From contig NC_090322.1 in NCBI RefSeq assembly GCF_040869045.1, forward strand, positions 191,145,477 through 191,209,476: 64,000 nt of DNA, read 5' to 3'. Each line of letters begins with the position of its first letter. The first letter of the stretch is position 1. This stretch comes from Eurosta solidaginis. Lineage: Eukaryota > Arthropoda > Insecta > Diptera > Tephritidae. The notes under the pieces were generated by a model that saw only the letters and a list, made by a program, of their open reading frames with translations, did no database searches and was not told the origin of the DNA. Of this stretch, positions 11,483 through 23,741 are shown piece by piece. The translations under genes and the position numbers were made by a program.

Positions 11483-12425
11483 ATCGATAATTCATTACCA
11501 AATATGGATAAAGCGATGAAGCTTGGTAGGTGGGTTGACCTTTTGATGCAGAATAGAAAATTAGTAAAATTTTGGACAATGGGCGAGGCCCCGCCCACTT
11601 TTAAAAGAAGGTAATTTAAAACTTTTGCAAGCTGTAATTTGGCAGTCGTTGAAGATATCATTATGAAATTTGGCAGGAACGTTACTCCTATTACTATATG
11701 TGCGCTAAATAAAAATTAGCAAAATCGGACGAAGAACACGCCCACTTTAAAAAAAAAAAATTTTAAGTCAAATTTTAACAAAAAATTTAATATCTTTACA
11801 TATATAAGTATATTATATCAACATTCAACTCCAGTAATGATATGGTGCAACAAAATACAAAAATAAAAAGAAAATTTCAAAATGGGCGTGGCCTTTTGTC
11901 TAGAATACCTTTAATGTCATAAGTCGAATAAAAATTTACCAATCCTGGCAGGGGCATAGATTCTATGACGATAACTGTTTTCTGTGAAAATGGGCGAAAT
12001 CGGTTGAAGCCACGCCCAGTTTTTATACACGGCCGGCCGTCTGTCTGTTCCGCTCGGCCGTTAACACAATAACTTGAGCAAATATCGATATATCTTAACT
12101 AAACTTAGTTCACGTATTTATCTGAAGTCACTTTATCTTGGTATAAAATATGGCCGAAATCCGACTATGACCGCGCCCACTTTTTCTATACCGGAAATTA
12201 CGAAAAATTAAAAAAAATGCCATAATTCTATACCAAATATGAAAAAGGGGTTGAAACATGGCAATTGGATTGTTTTATTGACGCAAAATATAAATTTAGA
12301 AACAACTTTATAAAATGGGTGTGACACCTACCATATTAAGTAGAAGAAGATGAAAAAGTTCTGCAGGGCGAAATCAAAAGGCCTTGGAATCTTGGCAGGA
12401 ATACTGCTCGTGGTAGTGCATATAT

Positions 12426-13982
12426 AGCATTTTCAGGTCAAATGAAACTTTTTTCATTTCAAATGAAACTTTTTTCATTTCAAATGAACCTTTTTTCATT
12501 TTATTTGAAACTTTTTTCGTTTTAAATGAAATTCTTTTCATTTTAAATGAAACTTTTTTCATTTTAAATGAAACTCTTTTCATTTTAAATGAAACTCTTT
12601 TCATTTTAAATGAAACTTTTTTCATTTTAAATGAAACTTTTTTCAAGTCAAATGAAACCATACTATTAAGGTAATTGTCAAAATATATTTATATCGTACT
12701 TTATAACGCTATTTATCACATTTTTTTTAATACAACTATTTCTAATTAGCCACATTGAAGGCAAAATTTTTGCTTAAATTTTCTTTGTGAATTTAAGCTG
12801 CTGTTAAGGTCGGCTTAGTTTAGCCTTGCCTTTTGATCGTTTCAATTTTTAATAGATAAAGTAGCAGGGTTATACGCTAGGCAACTTATATACTACAGTT
12901 TAACCACCCACTTAAAATAAGCACCTATATTTTTTACTTGTATCTACTCCTCTTATATATAAAGCACATTCTCCTTCTACATATACTTCGTTAATAACGT
13001 AGGAATAAATCAACGTAGAGAACAAATAGAAGGAACCAAAGAGCATGATGTGAGCGTATTTCCTATTCACTGTCTGACACCAACTAACACATCGGTTGAA
13101 TCATCTGTATTATGCTTTTCTCTTTGACCAACGTCATACCAAACAACATAGAACGATAACAAAATGTTGAGAGAAATATTACTTTTACCAACTATATAGT
13201 AGAGCGTGTGGACTGTGGAAAGATCTTTTTTAACTATGCTGAAAAACATAACGGTAAAAAGTGATCTTTTCTACTCTATGGCGTAGTTACATTGCACTTC
13301 ATTCGTTTGGACCTTTGAAAACATATATATTTGTTTTTATTTCATTATTTTTCATTGTATATTGTATTTAAATGTAATACTTAGAATATATATATTAGAA
13401 TGGGCCGATTTATTAACCGGTATCGCGCCATCGATTTTTCGATAGAATTTGGGGTCAGGAAAAAAAGTTTCACTACGCATACCGAAACAAATAATTTTCG
13501 AGCCTGCGAAATTTCATTTTTTTTTTTTACTTTTTTTGACTTTGATTTTTAAGGGTTTTTTTTATGACCTACTAAAAAAATTTCATACGTCCGACCCAAA
13601 AGCGTCCGCTAAAAACGTTGGTATACATGAAGATTATACAATCAAATGAAAATTGTATAGTGTTCATAGTGTTCAACTATGGCAAGGCTAAACTAAGCCG
13701 ACCTTAACTGCAGCTTAAATTCACATAGAAAATTTAAGCAAAAATTTTGCCTTCAATGTGGCTAACTAGAAATAGTTGTCTTAAAGAAAAATTTGATAAA
13801 TACTTAGCGTTATAAAGTACGATATAAATATATTGACAATTACCTTAGTAGTATGGTTTAATTTGACTTGAAAAAAGTTTCATTTGAAATGAAAAAGTTT
13901 CATTTAAAATGAAAAAAGGTCCAGTTGAAATGAAAAAAGTTTCATTTGACTTGAAAAAAGTTTCATTTCACCTGAAAATGCT
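12426..13982. mobile_element. Foldback-like element with repeat-filled long inverted arms
   Basis: The arms at 12426-12832 and 13680-13982 are inverted copies. Each begins AGCATTTTCAGGT (outer end), continues with tandem units built on ATGAAACTTTTTTC, then a shared unique stretch with GCCACATTGAAGGCAAAATT and GGTCGGCTTAGTTTAGCC. The arms differ in repeat number. The central 0.85 kb holds no transposase. Alignment with intact HINE copies (CATATATAAATAAATTAGCGG) shows that it inserted there and duplicated ATAT (12422-12425 and 13983-13986). Long inverted arms made of short tandem repeats are the defining Foldback architecture. Confidence 0.75.
12431..12660. repeat. 21-bp tandem array in Foldback left arm
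   Basis: About eleven units of 21 bp, each itself a near-palindrome (ATGAAA-cttttt-TTTCAT type). Because 21 is a multiple of 3, it yields a spurious minus-strand frame reading VSFKMKK over and over. The right arm (13870-13980) has only about five units. Confidence 0.85.
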
Positions 13983-14471
13983 ATATAAATAAATTAGCGG
14001 TACCCGACAGATGATTTTCTGGGTCACCCTGGTCCACATTTTGGTCGATATTTCGAAAACACGTTCACATATACAACTAAGGGCCACTCCCTTTTAAAAT
14101 ACTCACATGAACACCTTTCATTTGATACCCATATCGTACAAACCCATTCTAGAGTCACCCCTGGTCCATCTTTATGGCGATATCCCGAAATGGCGTCCAC
14201 CTATAGAACTATGGCCCACTCCCTTTTAAAACACTCATTAATACCTCCCATTTGATACCCATGTCATACAAACACATTCCAGGGTTACCCTAGGTCCTAC
14301 ATGGTGATTTTCCCCTATTTTATCTCCAAAGCTCTCAGCTGAGTATGTAATACTCGGTTACACCCGAACTTAGTCTTCCTTACTAGTTGATATCATCACT
14401 TTAGTTGTTGTAAACTATTTTCAGGCGCTATTTACACATACACATATGTACACATTTAGTTCGTGTGTACA

Positions 14472-15094
14472 CCCTGCAAAAAATGCGATTAGTGTAGAAT
14501 GAATCCGGGATTAGTCACGATGGAGTAGGCGACCAATGCCACTTTTGATCTCTTTGTATTAGTTGATCTGTTCCCTTTTGTTTGAGCATGTCCTATGAAG
14601 ATACTAATTGTACCCATTTACACCCGAAAGGGATCGATAGGACCAATCCCCTTTGTACCTATACGGGAACATATGAAGGCTATACCCTTTTCGGTTCAAT
14701 AAAGACTCAAATAAGGCCAGTCGCATTTTTCATGGCATAAACACAATCGAAGGGTTTGTCAAGCCACCAAATCTATTTGATGTAAGTTGTTCGCCCGCTT
14801 TTCAAAAAGGAATAAAAAATATTCTCCGAAAATGTAACCCCAACTCCGGCGTAGTGGTGAAGTCCTAGTAATTTAGTTTCCGTATAGGGCTCCGCATTTT
14901 TCTTAAATAATTCGATTCAATCACCTGTAATCTTTTTTATTTTACTCATTTCTTAAAATGGGCTACCTAGATTTCAAACTGACTAATCCCAACTCTACCC
15001 GAAAGGGACTAAAGGGAATCAATTGTGCCCAAATGTAGATAAAAGTAGTTCAGACGAATCTCTTTAGGGATTAATGGCACGATTTTTTGCAGGG
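14472..15094. mobile_element. MITE with CCCTGCAAAAAAT termini
   Basis: Left CCCTGCAAAAAATGCGATT and right CGATTTTTTGCAGGG are inverted, flanked by a perfect 4-bp TACA duplication (14468-14471 and 15095-15098). The 623-bp interior has repeated CCCGAAAGGGA words but no transposase. A 189-bp relative with similar ends is at 37167-40589. Superfamily not assigned. Confidence 0.75.
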
Positions 15095-15220
15095 TACATA
15101 TAGCTAACAGTTAAAGAGTTATTTTTTAATAAAAACTGTAACCCATGCCCATGTAATAAAGTTGACAGGACTTTTTGCAAGAAAATTGTCTGCAAGAACA
15201 AAGGTGGATTTAACGGGGGG

Positions 15221-15290
15221 ATTGACATAAGGTCAGCGGACATAACGTCAATTGAGCTTATGACCACTTCACATGGCAACAAAGTCAATT
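15221..15290 (+). repeat. single degenerate end of the GACATAAGGTC family
   Basis: TTGACATAAGGTCAGCGGACATAACGTC followed by TTATGACCACTTCA is homologous to the left terminal repeat of the element at 1814-2449. No convincing opposite end was found. A weak candidate is near 15935-15960. Confidence 0.5.
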
Positions 15291-15401
15291 TAAATTACAG
15301 CCATATAAAATGGTAAAATTTTCAGTCTGTGACAATTGCAACGGATAAACAACTAACCTATGAGGCCCTCTCTGTGATAAGAATTCAATTAAAATTATAC
15401 A

Positions 15402-15722
15402 TAGTGGTGTGGTGGTAGAGTGCTCCGCCTACCACACTGAAGATCCAAAGTAACATCAACATTTATAAACAAGTTTCTTTAATTAGAGGAAAGTTTTCCT
15501 AAGCGGGGTTGCCCCTAGGAAGTGATTTGGCAAGCAGTCAGAGTGTATTTCTGCCATCAAAAGCTTTCACTGAAAACTAATCTGCCATGCAGATGCCGTT
15601 TGTAGCCGGAATAAAACATGTAGGTCTGCCAAAAAGGAGCACTACGCAAATTGGAAGAGAAGCTCAGCCTAAAATTTCTGCGAAGGTTGTCGCGCCTATA
15701 ATTTTTATTTTTTTATTTTAGT
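15402..15722 (+). mobile_element. tRNA-derived SINE, copy 3
   Basis: The head AGTGGTGTGGTGGTAGAGTGC is intact, but the B-box segment is deleted (ACACTGAAGATCCAAAGTAACATC), so this copy has lost the internal promoter. The body and tail (AATTGGAAGAGAAGCTCAGCC, then GTCGCGCC and a T-rich end) match the other copies. Confidence 0.8.
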
Positions 15723-16243
15723 GAAAGTTTCGAATACGGTAGATTTTTTCCCAAATATTCGACTTCGGCTCCAATTTTCCTAATTTTGCTTTCAATATAG
15801 TACAAAACCGGAAGTTGAGCTGGTGCAGGTTTCTTTGAAATATGATTACGCAAATTCAACAAAACTTCAAACCAATCCCACAAAAGTTACTTTGCTTTTG
15901 TGCTGATCTTGTATAAAGCCAAATTAAGAAAGGTCATTTAGTCAATTGACCTTTTGAAGTACATAATAAATAGGCCAATTTGGTGTTCAAAATTGTGTGA
16001 AGTAAAGAAACGAAGATAAAAGCCTATAAACCATGTATCAGTTCATTCCTCAAAAACCTCGAAATTCGGTGCATACAGAAGGAAACAATCCGGGTGGCTT
16101 AAACTCTCTCTTTCGATGATATGCACTAACTGGCCAGATTATCCAATTTAACTGTTCTAGTATTAGATATTCGTCAGACAACTTCACTTAACCGAAGAAT
16201 CGGTTGTATGGGGTTTATATTATAAATCAGGCCAAAGCTAAAA
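15723..16243. other. spacer, nothing recognised
   Basis: No supported gene or repeat. Confidence 0.4.
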
Positions 16244-17698
16244 GAAGTAAGGAAGGCTAAGTTCGGGTACATACTCAGCTGAGAGCTTTGGAGACAAAAT
16301 AAGGGAAAATCACCATTTAGGAAAATGGACCTAGGGTAACCATGGAATGTGTTTGTATGACATGTGTATCAAATGGAAGATATTAAAGAGTATTTTGAAA
16401 GGGAGAGGGCCATAGTTCTATAGGTGGACGCCTTCTCGAAATATCGCCATAAAGGTGGACCACGGGTGACTCTAGAATGTGTTTGTACGATATGGGTATC
16501 AAATTATAGGTATCAATGAGGGTTTTAAAAGGGAGTGGCCCTTAGTTGTATATCTGAAGGCGTTTTCGAGATATCGACCAAAATGTGGACCAGGGCGACC
16601 CAGAACATCATCTGTCGGGTACCGCTAATTTATTTATATATGTAATATCACGAACAGTATTCCTGCCAAGATTCCAAGGGCTTTTGATTTCGTCCTGCAT
16701 AATTTTTTCATAGTCTTCTACTTAATATGGTAGGTGTCACACCCATTTTACAAAGTTTTTTCCAAAGTTATATTTTGCGTCAAGAAACCAATCCAATCAC
16801 CATGTTTCATCCTTTTTTTCGTATTTGGCATAGAATTATGGCATTCTTTTCATTTTTCGAAATTTTCGATATCGAAAAAGTGAGCGTGGTCATAGTCTGA
16901 TTTCGCCCATTCTTAATACCCAAATCAACCGATTTCGCCGATTTTCACAGAGAACGGTTATCATAGAAGAATGGTGGGATTGGTAAATTTTTGTTCGACT
17001 TAAGGCAATAAAAGTATTCTAGACAAATGAAACGAAAAAGGGTGGAGCCCACCACATCATTACTGGAGTTGAATGCTGACATAATTTACTTATATATGTA
17101 AAGATATTCAATTTTTTGTTAAAATTTGACTAAAAAAAAATTTTTTTTTAAGTGGGCGTGGTCGTCCTCCGATTTTGCTCATTTTTATTTAGCGCACATA
17201 TAGTAATAGGAGTAACGTTTCTGCCAAATTTCATTATGATATCTTCAACGACTGCCAAATTACAGCTTCCAAAACTTTAAAATAACCTTCTTTTAAAAGT
17301 GGGAGGTGCCACGCCCATTGTCTCAAATTTTACTAATTTTATATTCTGCGTCATAAGGTCAACCCACCTACCAAGTTTCATCGCTATATCCGTTTTTGGT
17401 AATGAACTATCGCCCTTTTTCGGTTATTCGAAATTTTCGATATCGAAAAAGTGGGCGTGGTTGTAGTCCGATTACGTTCATTTTAAATAGTGATTTGAGA
17501 TGAGTGCACAGGAATTTACATACCAAATTTCATGACGATACCTCAAAATTTACTCAAGTTAGAGTGTTTGCGGATGGACGGACGGACATGGCTAAATGAA
17601 TTTTTTCGCCCAGATCATTTTGATATACAGAAGTCTATATCTGTCTCGATTAGTTTATGCCGTTACGGATTACCGTTATGCGAACAAAATTAATATAC
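16244..17698 (+). mobile_element. HINE copy 4, lacks 3' end
   Basis: The 5' end GAAGTAAGGAAGGCTAAG has a deletion removing one arm of the 5' hairpin (TTCGGGTACATACTCAGC). About two units of the central array follow (16330-16610), then the GTGGGCGTGG and TTCGATATCGAAAA blocks and a GGAC run. It stops at TTAATATAC (17698), exactly where the 3' hairpin should begin, and joins the 5' end of HINE copy 5. Confidence 0.8.
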
Positions 17699-18840
17699 AG
17701 GTGTCTAAGTTGGGGTGTAACCGAACATTATATACTCAGCGTGAGCTTCAATTGTACATTTCATTTCAGATAAATTACTTTTCTACATAACACGTGGCAC
17801 CGCACCGCCCGTTTAAAAAAAGTGTCTCCCCATTTTCTCTTACAATAAAACTTGATAAGTGAAATATCATTGATTCAAAACTATTTTTTGCTAAGTTATA
17901 GCTTATTATTCTAGTCTACGACCCTTTTAAACTTGTTTTATGTCTAAGTTGCCGCGGTCTTTAACCGATCCCGTCCATTTTTACCAGAAATATTTTCTAC
18001 TATAGGGAAAATTTGTGTACCCAATTTTATTACGATCCGTTTATTTTTCTTCGAGTTATGGCTTCCGAAACATAGAAAATTGCTTAGTCATAAAAGGGGC
18101 GGTGCCACACCCATTTTCAAAAATTTTAGTGTTTTCCAATTTAATGTTATAATTCAATTTAGAAAGTATAATTCTATTGATACAAAGCTCTTTTTCACTA
18201 AGATATAGCTTATTATTTTCGCCTACGACCATTTCAAAAATCTCTTATATAAAAGTGGGCGTGGTCCTTAACCGATTTCGTAAATTTTTCTTCAAAGCAT
18301 TCCTTGTAGTGAAGGCAACCTCTCTTCCGAATTTTGTTACAATAGGTTTAACGGTTTTTGATTTATAATTAACAATATTTCTAAAATTGATTTTATCCCA
18401 CGTAGGCGGTGCCACGCCCATTTTAAAAAATGTTTTCAAATTTTTATCAAAAGTCTCAATATCAGTCCACACGTCAAATTTCAACATTCTAGGTGTATTA
18501 TTTACAAAATAATCAGGTTTTTTGTGTTTTCCAAAATGTTATATATATAAAACGTGGGCGTGGTTATCATCCGATTTCGCTTATTTTACCAATACCAATC
18601 TATTCTGGGTCCAGATAAACTCGTGTACCAAATTTGGTGAAAATATCTCAATATTTACTCAAGTTATCGTGTTAACGGGTAGACGGTCGGACGGACGGAC
18701 ATGGCTCAATCAAATTTTTTTCGACGCTGATGATTTTGATATATGAAAGTCTATATCTATCTCGATACCTTTATACCTATACAACCAACCGTTATCCAAT
18801 CAAAGTTAATATACTCTCTGTGCAAAGCACGCTGAGTACA
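17699..18840 (+). mobile_element. HINE copy 5, family-2 ends
   Basis: Begins CTAAGTTGGGGTGTAACCGAACATTATATACTCAGCGTGAGC-like sequence (17705-17748) and ends with the GTGC-AAA-GCAC hairpin and CTGAGTACA. The terminal word is ATACTCAGCGTG at the 5' end and its complement CACGCTGAGTA at the 3' end, so both ends use the family-2 version. No 130-bp array is present. The interior has four GTGGGCGTGG or GCCACGCCCA blocks. Confidence 0.75.
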
Positions 18841-19330
18841 ATACAAAAGGATTTACGAAAACGCTGATGTCCACAAAAATCGGTTGTTTGGAGCTATAAG
18901 CTATAGATTTTCGATCCAGTCTATTCGAGAAATGAATCGAAAAATAAAATATATCCGCTAGCCAATTTCATCAAGATATTTCAAAAACTAAGGGAGAAGT
19001 TTGCGTTAAAAAAGGTAGACAGACTATCCTGGTTACGTCAACTCTGCTCGTTGGTTTGATAATTTCGACAAATTTGTTGATGGTCTCTCTATTCTCCTTT
19101 AAGGACTTTTAATTTTCGAAAATCAGACAAAGCGTAATTACATCATTTCATTTTATTGAAAATGCGGGGTGATTTCTTTTGCTTCACCGTGACATACGTG
19201 CCCTCTAAATGGCCATAGACAGTAAAAAGAACTCTCCTCAATAGAAGAGATCGCTAGTACTTAGTGGTAAAGTCATTCTGACAGTACAAATTTATCCCCA
19301 TATCATTATGCTGTATCCCATCCTACGGCA
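18841..19330. other. degenerate repeat-like spacer
   Basis: 18880-19015 (AATTTCATCAAGATATTTCA and neighbouring words) resembles old HINE 3' sequence but is too diverged to define. The rest is featureless. Confidence 0.35.
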
Positions 19331-20178
19331 ACTTGATCACAAAGTACAACAAATATTGTAATCACATTATATTTTTGATTATTGTAAAAATTACAATCTA
19401 CAGTCAATTCCGCATATTCGATTGCAATGACGTTTTGTATACAATCGTTCATTGTAAAATTATTATTGATTGTAAAAAAATTATAATCTACTACGATCAT
19501 TTATATGAATGTGATTGCAATCAAGTTTCTGCTATTATCATTGTTTGCAATTATTTCTCGGTTATGATCATTAATTGTACAAAAATTCTTATTGCAATCA
19601 AACTCAAAAAATGTCATTTTCGCTTTTTTAAACTTATTTGATTGAATACGGTACCAGAAGGCGGCTAGCGGACCATGGTGATTGGGTGCAATGAATCGCA
19701 TATATTTTTTGCGCAGCCATTGGCTTCAGTATTAACAATTTTTTTAAATTAAATCATGTACAAAATAAAAAATCAGATAGCGACGTCGTGAATAATTCAC
19801 TAAATCAGCACACGAACACAGATGTTCTACAGCAGCAGAGGACGGCAATGCAGGAGCCATTGTTTGGCCATTTTTCTGGCATCGAAAAGCTAGGGTTTCT
19901 CCGATAATCATCATTCAGTGTATCTCAAACTTTCTTAATCGCATATACATAATCTAAAAGATGTGCAAATGACATATCCGAATCGCAAATGATTGCATAT
20001 TTGATGATTGCAATCATAGTATTAGTTTGCGTTAATTGAAAACGAATTGCTTGCGATCAAGTTGGTTGAAGATTGTCTTTTTTACAATCACAAAAAAGGA
20101 ATCAAATTTGATTACAAACAAATAAGATGGGCAATCGTAGATGGTAAATCATTGATTGCAATTACTTACAGCTCTGCT
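19331..20178. mobile_element. hAT-like AT-rich element, copy 1 (GATTGCAATC-rich)
   Basis: Shares TCACAAAGTACAACAAATAT and several hundred following bases with 23958-28660. The interior is saturated with near-palindromic GATTGCAATCA / CGATTGTAAT words in both directions. The right end TTACAGCTCTG (20168-20178) is the complement of the left end of copy 2 (GAGAGCTGTAA, near 23916). Ends of the form CAGAGCTGTAA suggest hAT, which is inference. No transposase is visible. This copy is the empty-site reference for two HINE insertions in copy 2. Confidence 0.6.
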
Positions 20179-20885
20179 GTGTCCGAAGCACTTTGCTTGG
20201 TTCATAGCAGTAATAAGAGCAAAATAAATAAAGGCAATAGCCGGCAACTGGGCTTCAATAACGTCATTCATGGAAATATAGTTAAAAATCTGTGAGCTTA
20301 ATACTTGGTAAAATTGCTTAGTTACCTATATAGTCAAATAATAACAAACAAACAAATAAAGTTATGGACTTCTACAAATTTATTAAACTCTCATTGCATG
20401 CTTTTGCAATTCACGCTCCATCACAACCGTGAAATTCTGACGTTAAGCAAACCAAATTGGCTAGACTTGTAACAGAGTACATTTATTGCGTCATTTGTAT
20501 CGTTTATATTAGACTTTTTTGCTAACGCCCATTATGCTATTTACTCTAATATTTGCTTAATCATGCATACTAACATAAATTCTTTAACATGCAAATGTGT
20601 GCATTAGGCTGATCGAAAAAATAAATTATTTTACACTCGGCTGATCTAAGACACAATAAGTGTGCGCAATACTTAGTAAAATACTCCGCTGTCATGTTTT
20701 GTATATTGTTAAGTTGTTAACTGTACAAAATTTGAAATTTGTCAATGTGCGAAACAGACAATGAAATGTAAGGCATAATACAGGTCTTCGGCATTGTTTA
20801 TCCGTCTTCTTTGGGATTCGTATGGGATTTTTTCAAAATGTTGTCTGTACACTTTAAGAATCAGTTAGGAATCTTCTTTCATAAA
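20179..20885. other. spacer, nothing recognised
   Basis: AT-rich unique-looking DNA with no supported feature. Confidence 0.4.
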
Positions 20886-21190
20886 ATGCTATCGGTGTAT
20901 GGTTTGATTATAAACTGCTGAGAATTCGATAGCACTATAATCGGTAGCAAACAGATAGCTCTTCGATAACAAAGCGATAACTTTTCTATAAAACACACAT
21001 AACTCATCCGTAACACCCGTTAACGCTGCAATAACTTTTCGATAACAAGTCAATATTTTCTTCGATAACATTTCGAACTTTTTCGATAAAAAATCTTTGT
21101 TGATAAAAATCCGATAACTCATGCTAATATTTGTTATCGATAACTAATCCATAGCTCGTCCATACTTAGCCGATAACAAACCGACAAAAA
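20886..21190 (-). repeat. degenerate CGATAAC minisatellite
   Basis: The complement of the array at 9682-10010: repeated TTCGATAACA, TTTCGATAACAAG and CGATAACTCATG words, with GTTATCGATAACTAATC at 21134-21150, a TATCGATA palindrome. Unit length is irregular. Confidence 0.7.
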
Positions 21191-23497
21191 CTGGATAACA
21201 AACCCATAGATAATATTCTTCTTCGCGTTGTAGCAGTGCTTCGCCCCATCCAATAGGTGCGATTAGTCAAAAGTTGTTATCGGAGTTTCTGGTGAATAGA
21301 AAATTAGAGCTCATATTGAGTACTACTTAATTTAAATCTAAATTTAAACATTTGAATATGTTTTCAAAGAAATAATGAGCACCTTTTTTCCGTAGTCAGT
21401 CCACTCTAGTGTGCATGCATGCAAATGAGCCCCCAGACGGTATGTGTAGTTTTCAAATAAACTTTGAACCTTTTTGTATAAGTTCTTGAACAACAACAAT
21501 ATTAAAATATTGATTGCGTGAGTAAATGTAACTTTCCAAAGGTTAATTTTATAGACGCAACAACTAACACTAACTAAGGCACACACATAACTACTAACGT
21601 TGTAGAAAGTTATGACGTTTGCTACTTTGGTCGTTCTCTCTTAACCTCCTAAAAGTGAAAGTGCATGCAACAAAGTGTTTACGTTACTAAATGTTTAACG
21701 GTCATCATTGTGTATATATAAAAAACTACAGTAATGGTGTTACAAACTTCACAGCTATACAATTTTTGGGAATAGGAGAGAAGTGCAAAAATGGGAAGGT
21801 AGCTCAAAAATAAGTATAATAAGTTTCTGGAAATTGTGATATATTATATGGAAAAATATTTTTTTTAATTAAGAGGCAAATTATGGATAACGCAACGAGT
21901 CATTTATTTTTGCGTGAACCAAAATTCTTATCATAAAAGAAAGTTCATTCACATCAGAGAGTCATACATAATCTGGCCCTAAAGCTTGCTACTAAATACT
22001 TTCATAAATGTGGTTGTGGTCTGTAGCCGGCATGTTCAGTGTACTCAAATTTATCATCTTGTGACAGCGAGGATTGCATGTGCAGCGTAGAAACTCGCTG
22101 AGCCACGTTGGAGTTTGATCCGATTTGCAGTCCATGGAACAGCAAGCGGAAGATTCTTCAGTTAGGCTTTCTCTCTCCGCCGCTCTGTCTCTGACAATAA
22201 TTTTCTCACTCAATACGTTCTTCTGTTTTGAATATTATATCGTTACCCCTATTTTTGATAAAGAGACGTGAGAAGTTTCAGATGGTGACTGACACGCTCG
22301 AAAATTCTACGAAAAACTGCAGCAACGGTAGTGATACCCTGGTAATCGACGCACAAAGATTGAGTAAGTATGGGAAGGAACACCTATTCTTATTACTAAA
22401 TAGCCGAGTCACTCTGCATAATATCTTATATAAGTATGCGAAAAACAGAAGCCTAGATTTCCACTTTAAAGCAGCTTTTGACACTGCCAAATGAAGTTGC
22501 CTGTTTTCTCTGCTTTGTCAGAGTTTGGTATTTTCTGCAAAGCTTATACGGTTTCATCAAACGACGTTAAGTTTGAAAAATACTTCTTCGAGTCGCTTGA
22601 AACCAAGCGAGGTTTGAAATGGAGATAGAGTAGAGAACTCGGGCAGCTGAACAAAGCTTGAAAGAGTGGGAAACTCCTGGCTTATAGCAATAATATTGAT
22701 AAACACACCGTTGTGCTGTAGAAATACAGTGATATACTGCAACATTTTTGAAAGCAATGTCAGTTTATAAATAAAAGGCGAGGATCTGTTGCGAACGGAA
22801 TAAGAATTTCATAATAGGTTTCGCTTATCATTCTTGCACTTGTTAATGACGTCGGATCATGTCGAAAGCACAAAAATTTAACCCTGGATTACGATCGATA
22901 AGTTTTACAGAAAACTATGGATCCTTTACGTTACTCCAATAAACAATTATTGATAGCTCGTATACAAACTAATCGCTACCAGCGAATTTTTTACAGTGCT
23001 GGACAAATCAATGTAAGTTACAATGATTAAGATAGAGTATATGATTTTTATCACAAGTAAGTGACATCACTGCTAGTGTTTAATTAGTTGATACAAAAAC
23101 CAATCGCCGTGAGAGGCCGTGAAGACTGCAAAGTCAGCTGGCTGGTTTCTTCGCCGGCTATGAATTTCTTAAAAGGTGGAGTTTATTATTAAAACGCAAT
23201 AGAAATAAAATCATGAAAGCCCGAAATAGTGACTCAAATTACTGGTATAAGTCACTGTGAATTGCATATCACAGTCCCATATTTCACACTGATTATAAAA
23301 TCAATCGCTTTTGATAGTTTTATCAAGTAGTTTAACTAATTTTCTATATAGATTCCATAAAGTTCAAAATTTAAAAGAGTGTTTGAAATATTTTTCTCTC
23401 CACTACTGTGCATATTTTCGCTTTGTTGTATGCACCCTGTACGGTGTAACTAGTGATAAAAGTCAGTAACTAGTGATACAAGTTTTTGGTTCAGAAC
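21191..23497. other. mostly featureless tract with one small unassigned frame
   Basis: A plus-strand frame starts at ATG 22282 (MVTDTLENSTKNCSNGSDTL, about 70 codons, stop 22494). It is not recognised and may be chance. No repeat family from elsewhere in the window is obvious. Either this is unique intergenic or intronic DNA or it holds elements with no second copy here. Confidence 0.35.
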
Positions 23498-23741
23498 TAC
23501 ACCTTTTTCAGCTTTAGCTCAGAAAATTCAAATTGAAGTTCAGAAAATTACAATTATTGTTCGGAATTTTTAATTGACTTTCAGTTATAATTTTTAAACT
23601 TCGATTGTAATTTTCTGAACGTCAATTGAAATTTCTGAACCTCAATTGTAGTTGTCTTAACTTAGATTGAAAAACTGAACTTCAACTGTAACTTTGTGAA
23701 CTTCAATTGCCACTGTCTGGACTAAAACTGAAAAAGGTGTA
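23498..23741. mobile_element. small inverted-repeat element filled with TTCAGAA/AATTG repeats
   Basis: TACACCTTTTTCAG at 23498-23511 is exactly mirrored by CTGAAAAAGGTGTA at 23728-23741. Between them lie about ten imperfect repeats of 22-25 bp that combine CAATTG-like and TTCTGAAC-like words in both orientations. It could be a MITE whose interior has become a minisatellite. Target duplication not clear. Confidence 0.6.

Larger units (their letters stand above)
10843..14385 (-). mobile_element. HINE copy 3, interrupted by SINE and Foldback-like element
   Basis: In reverse orientation: the 3' end is at 10843 (TATACTCAGC, hairpin GTGC-TTT-GCAC in this strand) and the 5' end is at about 14385 (CCGAACTTAG...CTTACTAG). 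Its 3' hairpin is the family-2 type. It contains about two to three units of the 130-bp central array (13990-14330). A SINE sits at 11115-11482 and a long-inverted-repeat element at 12426-13982. Without these insertions the element would be about 1.6 kb. Confidence 0.8.

Noticed and set aside
12374..12661. 95-codon minus-strand frame reading VSFKMKK repeats
   Set aside because: A by-product of the 21-bp tandem units of the Foldback-like arm.
22993..23430. ACAGTGCTGGACAAA resembling a mariner-type terminus
   Set aside because: No matching inverted end or TA-flanked partner could be found. The ACTACTGTG near 23404 is too weak.
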